Assembly (NCBI GenBank): GCA_035575095.1
Contig: DATLYF010000180.1
Location: 1 to 14,487 of the forward strand
Origin: DATLYF01 sp035575095
GTDB taxonomy: Bacteria > Pseudomonadota > Gammaproteobacteria > Competibacterales > Competibacteraceae
Direction of reading: 5' to 3'
Length of the DNA stretch: 14,487 nucleotides
Part shown: positions 6,600-14,031 of the stretch, in pieces
Position numbering within the stretch: the first letter of the stretch is position 1
How the letters are laid out: every line of letters starts with the position of its first letter
Position numbers and translations under genes: made by a program
Notes under the pieces: generated by a model
Databases searched by the model: none
Told to the model about the DNA's origin: nothing
What the model saw: only the letters and a program-made list of their open reading frames with translations

Positions 6600-6723
6600 A
6601 ATTTTCCAAATACAATTCCCTTATATTACGATGCCGTCATGAGTACATAAGGTCACTACTACCAGGCGTGGCCAAAGGCTTCTCGGTACACCTCAGCCTC
6701 ACCATGCATCCAGGAGAACAGCA

Positions 6724-7842
6724 ATGACCGATCAGACCTTGGCCAGGACTCCGCTGTACGACTTGCACCTGGAGCTGGGCGCCCGCATGGTGCCCTTCGC
6801 CGGCTACGAGATGCCGGTGCAGTACCCTGCCGGGATCCTCAAGGAGCACAACCATACCCGCTCCCAGGCCGGGCTGTTCGATGTCTCTCACATGGGGCAG
6901 GTGCGCCTGAGCGGTCCCAACGCCGCCGCCGCCCTGGAGTCCCTGGTGCCGGTGGATCTCGTCGGTCTGGAGCGCGACTGCCAGCGCTATGCCCTGTTCA
7001 CCAACGAGCAGGGGGGTATCCTAGACGATTTGATGGTGACCAACGTCGGCGATCATCTGTTTGTGGTAGTGAACGCCGCCTGCAAGGCCCAGGACCTCGC
7101 CCACCTGCGCGCTCACCTCGCCGGCCGCTGCGCCATTGAAGAACTGAGCGACCGCGCGCTGCTGGCACTGCAGGGTCCGGCCGCTGCTGCGGTCATGGCC
7201 AGACTGGCTCCGGAGACTGCGAAGATGGTGTTCATGACCGCGGCCAGGGTGCAACTGGTGGGGGTGGAGTGCTTCGTCACCCGCTCCGGCTATACCGGCG
7301 AGGACGGCTTCGAGATCTCCGTGCCCGCCGCCAAAGCCGAGGAACTGGCCCGAGCGCTGCTGGCCCAGGAAGAAGTCGCCCCGATCGGTCTGGGTGCCCG
7401 CGACTCCCTGCGCCTGGAGGCCGGGCTGTGCCTGTATGGTCATGACATCGACACCACCACCACGCCCGTGGAGGCCAGCCTGACCTGGGCCCTGTCCAAG
7501 GCCCGCCGCGCCGACGGCGCCCGCCCCGGCGGTTACCCGGGTGCCGAGGTGATCATGGCGCAGCTCGCCGGCGGCGTGTCCCGCAAGCGGGTCGGGCTGC
7601 TCCCCCAGGGCAAGACTCCGGTGCGGGAAGGTGCGGAACTGGTGGATGCCGATGGCCGGGTCGTGGGCAAGATCACCAGCGGGGGATTCGGTCCCACCGT
7701 GGGCGGACCGGTGGCCATGGGCTACGTGGAAACCGCGCTGGCCACGGTCGGCACCGAGCTCGCCGCCCTGGTGCGGGGCAAGCCGGTGCCGGTGAAGGTG
7801 GCCAGGATGCCCTTCGTCCAGCAGCGTTACTACCGCGGCTGA
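6724..7842 (+). CDS. gcvT: Aminomethyltransferase (glycine cleavage system T protein)
   Basis: A 372-residue T protein that transfers the aminomethyl carbon from the H protein's lipoyl arm to tetrahydrofolate, releasing ammonia and giving 5,10-methylene-THF. Hallmarks are FAGYEMPVQYP (25-35), AGLFDVSHMGQ (49-59), GGILDDLMV with the catalytic Asp near 101, the folate-site SGYTGEDGFEI (188-198), LRLEAGLCLYGHD (229-241) and the C-terminal MPFVQQRYYRG. Length agrees with GcvT (about 365), and there is no extra domain as in sarcosine or dimethylglycine dehydrogenases. CAGGAG precedes the ATG by seven bases. gcvH and gcvP are not in the window, so it stands alone here with a long AT-rich leader. 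A DMSP-demethylase-like relative is less likely because the canonical GcvT motifs are intact. Confidence 0.93.
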   Translation: MTDQTLARTPLYDLHLELGARMVPFAGYEMPVQYPAGILKEHNHTRSQAGLFDVSHMGQVRLSGPNAAAALESLVPVDLVGLERDCQRYALFTNEQGGILDDLMVTNVGDHLFVVVNAACKAQDLAHLRAHLAGRCAIEELSDRALLALQGPAAAAVMARLAPETAKMVFMTAARVQLVGVECFVTRSGYTGEDGFEISVPAAKAEELARALLAQEEVAPIGLGARDSLRLEAGLCLYGHDIDTTTTPVEASLTWALSKARRADGARPGGYPGAEVIMAQLAGGVSRKRVGLLPQGKTPVREGAELVDADGRVVGKITSGGFGPTVGGPVAMGYVETALATVGTELAALVRGKPVPVKVARMPFVQQRYYRG

Positions 7843-8747
7843 AGCGTTGACTGCGTGCGCACAGCCCCTAGCCAGGCGTGCACCGCCAGGGTAACGAGGA
7901 TCATTGCGCCGCCGACAAAGGTCAGCGCCGGTGGCTGCTCGCCTACCGCCAGCCACACCCATACCGGCCCCAGGGTGGCCTCGATCAGCAGGAACAGACT
8001 CACCTCCGGCGCGCTCAGATAGCGCGTGCCTACCGCCATCAACACCATCGACGCCGGCAGCACCAGCCCGCCCTGCAACGCCACCGCCGCATAGCCGCTC
8101 CAGGACAGCGTCAATGGCTCGGCCAGCGGCAGCGCGAATAGCGCTGTCACCACGCCGCCGCCCCACACCAGGGGCATGCGTGGCAGATCGGGATGCCGGC
8201 GCAGCACGGTGAAGGTGCCGCCCAGCGAGAGCGCCGGGACGAGGGCGCAGAGGTTGCCCAGCCAGCCGTCACCGCTCATGGAACCGGCGAACACCAGAAC
8301 CACCCCGGCGAAGGCGACGGCGATGGCGATCCAGGTGCGCAGCGGCACCCGCTCGCGCAACCACAGCCAGCTCAACAGCGCGGCGAAGATCGGCGCCGAA
8401 CTGGCCAGCACCACGGTGTTGGCGGCCTTGGTCAGAGTCAGCGATAGCACGAAGAAAAAGCCACTGGTGCCAAACAAAAAGGCGCACAGCCAGGGCGCCA
8501 GCCCGCGCCGAAAGACGCGGAAGCCCGCCCCCCCCTCCCGCCAGAGCAGCAGCAATGCCAGTGCCAGGGTGATGAACACGCCGCGCCAGAACGCCACATT
8601 CCAGCCGCTGGTGGCAGCGAGCCGCACCAGTACAGCCTCAAAGCTGAGGATAAACACCCCCAGAGCGGTCACCCCCATGCCGTACAAATGCCGACCGGCA
8701 GCAGCGGTTGTGGTAGATAGAGCGAGGCTGGATTCGGTACTGGACAT
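7830..8747 (-). CDS. EamA/DMT-superfamily transporter
   Basis: A 305-residue integral membrane protein with about ten hydrophobic segments arranged as two EamA repeats. The first repeat holds FEAVLVRLAATSGWNVAFWRGVFI and the second contains LSLGGTFTVLRR and PEVSLFLLIEATLGPVWVWLAVGE, the last being a typical DMT second-repeat motif. Such proteins usually export metabolites or amino acids; the substrate here is unknown. The start is the ATG ending at 8747; a TTG one codon upstream is also possible. A GAGGA lies about ten bases upstream. The gene converges on gcvT with a 13-base overlap of coding ends, and diverges from the creatinase operon across about 150 bases. A run of eight C (8528-8535 on the plus strand) lies inside it. 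Confidence 0.88.
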   Translation of the reverse strand: MSSTESSLALSTTTAAAGRHLYGMGVTALGVFILSFEAVLVRLAATSGWNVAFWRGVFITLALALLLLWREGGAGFRVFRRGLAPWLCAFLFGTSGFFFVLSLTLTKAANTVVLASSAPIFAALLSWLWLRERVPLRTWIAIAVAFAGVVLVFAGSMSGDGWLGNLCALVPALSLGGTFTVLRRHPDLPRMPLVWGGGVVTALFALPLAEPLTLSWSGYAAVALQGGLVLPASMVLMAVGTRYLSAPEVSLFLLIEATLGPVWVWLAVGEQPPALTFVGGAMILVTLAVHAWLGAVRTQSTLQPR

Positions 8748-8808
8748 CAATGGATATTCCTCGGGCAGGAGCTGAAACTTTAGCGGATGAAGCAGCCGGC
8801 GGATTTGT

Positions 8809-8844
8809 CCAAATGCGCGTCGGAACCAACCAAATGCGACCCGG
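8809..8844 (+). promoter_or_regulatory. 21-bp-spaced direct repeat upstream of creatinase (candidate activator site)
   Basis: CCAAATGCGnnnCGG occurs at 8809-8823 and again at 8830-8844, identical at 12 of 12 fixed positions and offset by 21 bases. The first copy also overlaps a palindrome, ATTTGTCCAAAT (8803-8814). AraC-family activators bind tandem half-sites at about 21-base spacing. The downstream copy would overlap the -35 region of a weak promoter with TAACAT at 8854-8859 and no recognisable -35, as expected for an activator-dependent promoter. In Pseudomonas, creatine genes are, from recall, controlled by an AraC-family (GATR) regulator. Confidence 0.5.
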
Positions 8845-8898
8845 GGTACTGCCTAACATAGGGATCGATCCGGTTCAACCACCATGGAGATCCCGACC

Positions 8899-10110
8899 AT
8901 GAACCTGCCTCAGACTCTGCGCATCCGCAACGGCGCCAAGGTGCAGCCTACCTTCTCCGCCCAGGAATACGCCAACCGCCAGGCCAAGCTGCGCGCCTAC
9001 CTGGCCGAGCATGACATCGACGCCGCCCTGTTCACCTCCTATCACAACATCAACTACTACAGCGATTTCCTCTACTGCTCGTTCGGCCGGCCCTACGGGC
9101 TGATCGTCACCCAGGACCAGGCCGTCACCATCAGCGCCAACATCGACGGCGGCCAGCCCTGGCGGCGCACTGTCGGCACCGACAACCTGATCTATACCGA
9201 CTGGCAGCGCGACAACTACTTCGTCGCCATCCAGCAGATCCTGCCCAAGGCGCGGCGCATCGGCATCGAATTCGATCACATCAGCGTGCAGAACCGCGAC
9301 AAGCTCGCCGCCCGCTACCCCGGCACCGAGCTGGTCGACATCGCCGCCCCCTGCATGCGCATGCGCATGATCAAGTCCAAGGAAGAGCACGAGATCATCC
9401 GCCACGGCGCGGCCGTTGCCGACATCGGCGGCTGGGCGGTGGTCGAGGCCCTGCAGGATCAGGTGCCGGAGTACGAGGTGGCGCTGCACGCCACCCAGAC
9501 CATGGTGCGCGAGATCGCCCGCCGCTTCCCGCACAGCGAGCTGATGGACACCTGGACCTGGTTCCAGTCTGGCATCAACACCGACGGCGCCCACAACCCG
9601 GTGACCACGCGCAAGGTCAACAAGGGCGACATCCTGAGCCTCAACTGCTTTCCGATGATCGCCGGCTACTACACCGCCCTGGAGCGCACCCTGTTCCTCG
9701 ATCACTGCTCGGATGCGCACCTGCGCCTGTGGGAGATCAACGTCGAGGTGCACGAGGCCGGCCTCAAGCTGATCAAGCCCGGCATGCGCTGCTGTGACAT
9801 CGCCCGCGAGCTCAACGAGATCTACCTCAAGTACGATCTGCTGCAGTACCGCACCTTCGGCTACGGCCACTCCTTCGGCACGCTTAGCCATTACTACGGC
9901 CGCGAGGCCGGCCTCGAGCTGCGCGAGGACATCGAGACGGTGCTCGAGCCGGGCATGGTGGTCTCCATGGAGCCGATGATCATGCTGCCCGAGGGCCAAC
10001 CCGGCGCCGGCGGCTACCGCGAGCACGACATCCTCATCGTCACCGAGAACGGCGCGGAGAACATCACCAAGTTCCCCTACGGGCCCAAGCACAACATCAT
10101 CCGCAAGTAA
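8899..10110 (+). CDS. creA: Creatinase (creatine amidinohydrolase)
   Basis: A 403-residue enzyme that hydrolyses creatine to sarcosine and urea (EC 3.5.3.3), with the pita-bread fold of M24 peptidases but no metal site. The sequence follows Pseudomonas putida creatinase as I recall it almost position for position, for example TLRIRNG, TSYHNINYYSDFLYCSFGRP, NIDGGQPWRRTVGTDN, the stretch from ELMDTWTWFQSGINTDGAHN onward and GYGHSFGTLSHYYGREAG. Starting at ATG 8899 gives the Pseudomonas length of 403 and puts the catalytic histidine (GAHNP) at 232, the known number. The first ATG (8884) lacks a ribosome site, whereas GGAG at 8886-8889 serves the second. It is the first gene of the operon. Confidence 0.96.
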   Translation: MNLPQTLRIRNGAKVQPTFSAQEYANRQAKLRAYLAEHDIDAALFTSYHNINYYSDFLYCSFGRPYGLIVTQDQAVTISANIDGGQPWRRTVGTDNLIYTDWQRDNYFVAIQQILPKARRIGIEFDHISVQNRDKLAARYPGTELVDIAAPCMRMRMIKSKEEHEIIRHGAAVADIGGWAVVEALQDQVPEYEVALHATQTMVREIARRFPHSELMDTWTWFQSGINTDGAHNPVTTRKVNKGDILSLNCFPMIAGYYTALERTLFLDHCSDAHLRLWEINVEVHEAGLKLIKPGMRCCDIARELNEIYLKYDLLQYRTFGYGHSFGTLSHYYGREAGLELREDIETVLEPGMVVSMEPMIMLPEGQPGAGGYREHDILIVTENGAENITKFPYGPKHNIIRK

Positions 10111-10130
10111 TCCCGAGCCGCTGCGCGCGC

Positions 10131-10158
10131 GGGGTGCCGGACATCGCGCCGGCGCCCC
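10131..10158 (+). repeat. Intercistronic hairpin between creatinase and creatininase genes
   Basis: GGGGTGCCGG (10131-10140) pairs with CCGGCGCCCC (10149-10158), ten pairs including one G-U, around an eight-base loop. No T-run follows and the ribosome site of the next gene lies downstream, so it is more likely an mRNA-stabilising or partial-termination element than a full terminator. Confidence 0.5.
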
Positions 10159-10188
10159 ACAGAGCTCATCTTCGCCCGGAGGAATCCC

Positions 10189-10968
10189 ATGGCCGACAGC
10201 GTATTCATCGGCGAACTGACCTGGAAGGAGTACGAGGCGCGGGTGCGCGATGGCAAGGCCGTGGTCATGCTGCCGGTCGGCGCACTGGAACAGCACGGTC
10301 ACCACATGTGCATGAACGTGGACGTGCTGCTGCCGACCGCGGTATGCGAACGCGTCGCCCGGCGCATCGGCGCCCTGGTCGCGCCGGCTATCCAGTATGG
10401 CTACAAGTCGCAGCAAAAGTCCGGCGGCGGCAACCACTTCCCCGGCACCACCAGCTTGGACGGCATGACCGTGGTGCACACCGTGCAGGACATCATCCGC
10501 GAGCTGGCCCGGCACGGGGTGCGGCGGCTGGTGATCATGAACGGACACTATGAAAACTCGATGTTCATCGTCGAGGGCATCGACCTCGCCCTGCGCGAGC
10601 TACGCGCCCACGGTGTCCACGACTTCCGCGCCATGACCCTGTCCTACTGGGACTTCGTCAATGACCCAGCGGTCATCGCCAAGCTCTACCCCGACGGTTT
10701 CCTGGGCTGGGACATCGAGCACGGCGGTGTGTTCGAGACTTCGCTGATGCTGGCTCTCTATCCCCATCTGGTCGACATGGGACGAGTGGTGCCCCACCCC
10801 CCCGCTCGCTTTCCGCCCTACGACGTCTATCCGGTGGTCCCGCAGCGCACGCCGGCGCCCGGCACCCTGTCCTCGGCGGAGAAGGCCAGCGCCGAAAAGG
10901 GGCAATTGATTCTGGAAGTCTGCGTGGAGGGCATCAGCCGCGCTGTCCGCGAGGAGTTCGCTCTATGA
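10189..10968 (+). CDS. crnA: Creatininase (creatinine amidohydrolase)
   Basis: A 259-residue metal-dependent amidohydrolase interconverting creatinine and creatine (EC 3.5.2.10), normally a cytoplasmic hexamer. All metal ligands of the Pseudomonas enzyme fall at the same numbers: Glu34, His36, Asp45, His120 and Glu122. Trp154, Trp174 and His178 of the catalytic site are also in place (LSYWDFV, GWDIEHGG). MCMNVDVLLPTAVC, YGYKSQQKSGGGNHFPGTTS and NGHYENSMFIVEGIDLALREL are diagnostic and separate it from the related MftE and FAPy-amide enzymes. GGAGG precedes the ATG by seven bases. It feeds creatine to the upstream creatinase. A run of seven C lies at 10797-10803. Confidence 0.96.
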   Translation: MADSVFIGELTWKEYEARVRDGKAVVMLPVGALEQHGHHMCMNVDVLLPTAVCERVARRIGALVAPAIQYGYKSQQKSGGGNHFPGTTSLDGMTVVHTVQDIIRELARHGVRRLVIMNGHYENSMFIVEGIDLALRELRAHGVHDFRAMTLSYWDFVNDPAVIAKLYPDGFLGWDIEHGGVFETSLMLALYPHLVDMGRVVPHPPARFPPYDVYPVVPQRTPAPGTLSSAEKASAEKGQLILEVCVEGISRAVREEFAL

Positions 10969-11031
10969 GCTTATGAACGACCGATTGCCGAGGTAATCGT
11001 CTGCATCGGATTTTCCCGAAGGAGGAGTTAG

Positions 11032-12162
11032 ATGAACAACGACAATGAATACAGCGTCTCACGCCGCAGCTTTCTCAAGGGCATGGGCGCGCTGGCCGGC
11101 ATGGCGACATTGTCCGGACTGGCGCCGCTGCGCTCGGCCAGGGCCGCCAACGAACTGGTGATCCTGTCCTGGCCCGGCCACGCCGCCCCCGACATCGTCG
11201 CCGATTTCGAGAAGAAGTTCGGCGTCAAGGTCAAGTCGAAGTACTACACCGGCGGCGACAACATGCTTGGCCTGCTCGCCCAGTCGCCGCCCGGCACCTA
11301 CGATCTCATTCTCTCCGATGCCGAGTACGTCCAGCAGCTCAACGCCGCCGGCTACATCGAGCCGCTCGATCCCGCCGACTATCCCTTCGACGACTACTTT
11401 CCGGAGTTCCAGAAGTTCCCCGGCCACTGGCAGGACGGCACCCTGTATTCGGTGCTGATCCGCTTCGGCTTTCTCGGGGTGTCCTTCAACACCCAGCTGG
11501 TGGACGAGCGGAAGGCGCGCTCCTACAAGCTGTTCTGGGACCCGGCGCTGAAAGGCAAGGTCGGCCATTTCGACTGGTATTTGCCCAATCTCGGCCAGAT
11601 CAGCCTGCTCAACGGCAACAAGAAACCCTTCAATATCGACGGCGCGCAGTGGGAGAAGCTCAAGCAGACCACCCGCAGCCTGCGTCCACAGGTGGCCGGC
11701 TTCTTCGACTACGGCGGCACCTTCTCCTCTCTCAAGAACGGCCAGGTGCACGCCATGTGCGGCATCGGCGACTGGATCACCGGCGTGCTGCAGCGCGCCG
11801 GCGCTCCGGTCAAGACCGTCATCCCCGACGAGGGCGGCCTGCAGTGGACCGAGTCCTACTGCATCGGCAAGGGCGCGCGCAATGCGCAGCTGGCGAAGCA
11901 GTTCATCCAGTACATCACTTCGCCGGAGGGGCAGGTGAAGTCGGCGATGATGGAGGCCTATCCGGCCCTGATCCCCAACAAGAAAGGCTGGGAGCTGCTC
12001 AACAAACTGCACCCGGAGGAAGCCAAGCGCCAGGAAATGGTCCTCGGCCAGCGCAATGTCATGGACTACATCCGCGAGGGCCTGATCCAGTGGCGCGAGC
12101 TGCCGGTGCAGCAGAGCCTGGAGGACTGGAACGGCTTCTGGTCGGAGTACAAGAGCGCCTGA
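11032..12162 (+). CDS. Tat-exported ABC substrate-binding protein, PotD/PotF-like; proposed creatin(in)e binding
   Basis: A 376-residue periplasmic binding protein of the spermidine/putrescine type. The N-terminus carries a twin-arginine signal (SRRSFLKG, residues 10-17), a hydrophobic stretch, and a likely cleavage site after ARA near residue 38. The mature protein aligns with PotD: SWPGHAAPDIVADFEKKFGV for the first strand-helix, TYDLILSDAEYV, FWDPALKGKVG, and PVKTVIPDEGGLQW for the hinge region. Polyamine contacts are altered: PotD's WTEY is WPGH here, the Asp-Glu pair in DDARE is replaced around FDWYLPN, and WMDS becomes WTES. This argues for a ligand other than a typical polyamine. A strong AAGGAGGAG site precedes the ATG. 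The position directly after creatininase suggests creatinine or creatine; this is inference, and a polyamine, sarcosine or another guanidino compound remains possible. Confidence 0.88.
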   Translation: MNNDNEYSVSRRSFLKGMGALAGMATLSGLAPLRSARAANELVILSWPGHAAPDIVADFEKKFGVKVKSKYYTGGDNMLGLLAQSPPGTYDLILSDAEYVQQLNAAGYIEPLDPADYPFDDYFPEFQKFPGHWQDGTLYSVLIRFGFLGVSFNTQLVDERKARSYKLFWDPALKGKVGHFDWYLPNLGQISLLNGNKKPFNIDGAQWEKLKQTTRSLRPQVAGFFDYGGTFSSLKNGQVHAMCGIGDWITGVLQRAGAPVKTVIPDEGGLQWTESYCIGKGARNAQLAKQFIQYITSPEGQVKSAMMEAYPALIPNKKGWELLNKLHPEEAKRQEMVLGQRNVMDYIREGLIQWRELPVQQSLEDWNGFWSEYKSA

Positions 12163-12213
12163 GCCGCAGCATCGCTTCTCCGCCGGCCAGCTCTAGCGTC
12201 ACCGGGGACCACA

Positions 12214-12244
12214 ATGTGGGGCGCCATGGCCGGGCGCCCCATGT
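12214..12244 (+). repeat. Intercistronic hairpin between binding-protein and permease genes
   Basis: ATGTGGGGCGCC (12214-12225) pairs with GGCGCCCCATGT (12233-12244), twelve pairs including two wobbles, around a seven-base loop. It lies 51 bases after the binding-protein stop and has no T-run. Hairpins here commonly raise the level of binding protein relative to membrane subunits by protecting the upstream message, as in the maltose operon of E. coli. Confidence 0.6.
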
Positions 12245-12295
12245 ATGGCTCCGCAGCGCCAGCGCCGATGGTCGCCCACACCAGAGTGTAGCGTC

Positions 12296-13228
12296 ATGAC
12301 TCCCGTACCACCCGATCTGCTCGATCTGCACGAAACGCCGGCGCTGGGGGGTGCCAGCGCGCATGCGCGACCGCAACCCCCGGCCAAGCGTTTGGCATTC
12401 CCGCTCTATGGCTTGACGTTCGCGTCTCCGACCCTGCTGTGGCAGCTACTGTTCTTTCTGTTTCCGCTGGTCTTCCTGCTGACCATCACCTTCTGGACAG
12501 TGAAGAACTACCGGATGCTGCCGGACTTCAGCCTGACCAACTGGGCCTACATGCTGGCCCAGCCCTACTTCTGGACCACCTATTTCCGCACCCTGGGCTT
12601 AGCCGTCGCCGCCACCGTGCTGTGCAGCGCCATCGCCTTTCCCTGCGCCTATGCCATCGCCTTCAAGTTCCGCGAGTCGGCGCGGCGCTTCCTGATCTTC
12701 CTGCTGATCACCCCGTTCTTCACCAGCTACCTGGTGCGAGTCTATTCCTGGCAGGTGTTTCTCAGCGACAACGGTATCATCAACGCCCTGGCCGGTCTGC
12801 TCGGCTACGGGCCTTTCCCGATGCTGAACACCGTCTTCGGCACCTTCGTCGGCTACCTGACCCTATGCCTGCCGCTGGTGGTGCTGCTGCAACTGTTCAG
12901 TTTGCTCTACATCGACCGCAATCTGGTGGAAGCCGCCCACAACCTGGGCTGCGGGCGCATGCGCACGGTGTTCCGGGTGATCGTGCCACTGGCCAGAACC
13001 GGCATCGTCATCGCCGCCCTGTTCTGCTTCATCCTCACCTTCGGCGACTTCGTCAGCCCGCTCTACCTGGGGGGCGGCCACTCGCCGACCCTCAGCATCC
13101 TGATCACCGATACCACCAAGTCCGGCCAGCAGTGGCCGCGCGCCGCGGTGGTGGCCACCGTGATGATCCTCACCCTGCTGCTGACGGCCTTCGCCGCCGT
13201 GCGCTTTGCCTACCGGGGGCGCAAATGA
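12296..13228 (+). CDS. ABC transporter permease, PotB-like
   Basis: A 310-residue inner-membrane subunit with about six membrane segments after a polar N-terminal tail of some 40 residues. The binding-protein-dependent permease EAA loop is at about 212-231 (EAAHNLGCGRMRTVFRVIVP), where the ATPase docks. FGDFVSPLYLGG after the EAA loop is typical of PotB/PotH subunits. The start is uncertain: ATG 12296 has only a weak purine stretch upstream. An earlier in-frame ATG at 12245 lies right after the hairpin and would add 17 charged residues; I prefer 12296. Translation may depend partly on readthrough from the binding-protein gene. It overlaps the next permease by four bases (ATGA). Confidence 0.88.
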   Translation: MTPVPPDLLDLHETPALGGASAHARPQPPAKRLAFPLYGLTFASPTLLWQLLFFLFPLVFLLTITFWTVKNYRMLPDFSLTNWAYMLAQPYFWTTYFRTLGLAVAATVLCSAIAFPCAYAIAFKFRESARRFLIFLLITPFFTSYLVRVYSWQVFLSDNGIINALAGLLGYGPFPMLNTVFGTFVGYLTLCLPLVVLLQLFSLLYIDRNLVEAAHNLGCGRMRTVFRVIVPLARTGIVIAALFCFILTFGDFVSPLYLGGGHSPTLSILITDTTKSGQQWPRAAVVATVMILTLLLTAFAAVRFAYRGRK

Positions 13229-14010
13229 ACGAGAATCGACTGATCAACCTGTTGCTCAGGGGCTATGTGGTTCTGGTGCTGGTGTTCGTGTTCTTGCCCA
13301 TCGGTGCCAGCTTCGTGTTCTCGCTCAACGCGGAGCGCTTCCCCACCCTGCCCTTGGGTGGCTTCAGCACCCAGTGGTACCAGGCCCTGCTGGAGGATCC
13401 GAGCATCGCCCAGGCCTTCCTCAACAGCCTGCAGGTGGGTCTGGTGGTGTCGCTGATCTCTACGGTGCTGGGTTTCACCGCCGCCTATACGGATTTCCGC
13501 TATCAGTTCTTCGGCAAGTCCTTGTACATGGCCCTGGCCCTGCTGCCGCCCACCATTCCCGTGGTCATCATGGGACTGGCGATGCTGGCCTTTCTCTCCC
13601 GCATCGGCCTGTCAGGCGATTTGCGCGCCATCATCGTCAGCCACGTGGTGATGTGCGCGCCCTTCGCCATGGCGGTGATCCGCATGCGCCTCGGACAGAT
13701 GGACCCGGACCTGGAGCGGGCGGCGTGGAATCTGGGCGCCAGCCAGTGGAAGGCGATGCGCTACGTCATCCTGCCATTCACCGCGCCCAGCATCGTCTCC
13801 GCCTTGTTCGTCACCATGGCGGTGTCCTTCGATGAGTTCGCCGTGGCCTGGTTCGTGTCGGGGCTCAACGAGACCGTGCCGGTACGCATCCTCAATACGC
13901 TGCAGGGCCAGGTGAGCCCGGTCATCAACGCCATCGGTTCCATCGTCTTTACCACCACCATCACCCTGCTGGTGCTGGCGCAAATCCTGCTGGTGCGGCG
14001 CAAGCGCTGA
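13225..14010 (+). CDS. ABC transporter permease, PotC-like
   Basis: A 261-residue second membrane subunit of the same importer, length close to PotC (264). It has about six membrane segments, with the first at roughly 13-33 and the last at 238-257. The EAA-type loop reads LERAAWNLGASQWKAMRYVILP (163-184). SFDEFAVAWFVSG after it is characteristic of PotC/PotI subunits. The start ATG overlaps the TGA of the preceding gene, indicating translational coupling and equal production of the two permeases, which would form the heterodimeric pore. The frame is open far upstream of this ATG, but that part is a shadow of the first permease gene. Confidence 0.9.
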   Translation: MNENRLINLLLRGYVVLVLVFVFLPIGASFVFSLNAERFPTLPLGGFSTQWYQALLEDPSIAQAFLNSLQVGLVVSLISTVLGFTAAYTDFRYQFFGKSLYMALALLPPTIPVVIMGLAMLAFLSRIGLSGDLRAIIVSHVVMCAPFAMAVIRMRLGQMDPDLERAAWNLGASQWKAMRYVILPFTAPSIVSALFVTMAVSFDEFAVAWFVSGLNETVPVRILNTLQGQVSPVINAIGSIVFTTTITLLVLAQILLVRRKR

Positions 14011-14031
14011 ACACGCCGCGAGGAGACTGTC

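Noticed and set aside
6631..6650. Overlapping three-codon mini-frames (ATGCCGTCATGA and ATGAGTACATAA) in the gcvT leader
   Set aside because: They have no ribosome site and no regulatory codons; they are expected by chance.
6628..6723. Glycine riboswitch before gcvT
   Set aside because: I could not find the conserved aptamer core motifs or tandem stems in the 246-base gap.
8884..8898. ATG 8884 as the creatinase start
   Set aside because: It has no ribosome site; GGAG at 8886 serves the ATG at 8899, which gives the known 403-residue length and His232.
8875..10548. A 557-codon open frame antisense to the creatinase and creatininase genes
   Set aside because: It mirrors two strongly recognised enzymes, is low-complexity (rich in Val, Gly, Ala, His, Asp), and is explained by GC-rich codon use on the other strand.
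12439..13224. In-frame extension of the second permease back to 12439
   Set aside because: The extension is a shadow of the first permease gene; the PotC-like protein begins at the ATGA overlap at 13225.
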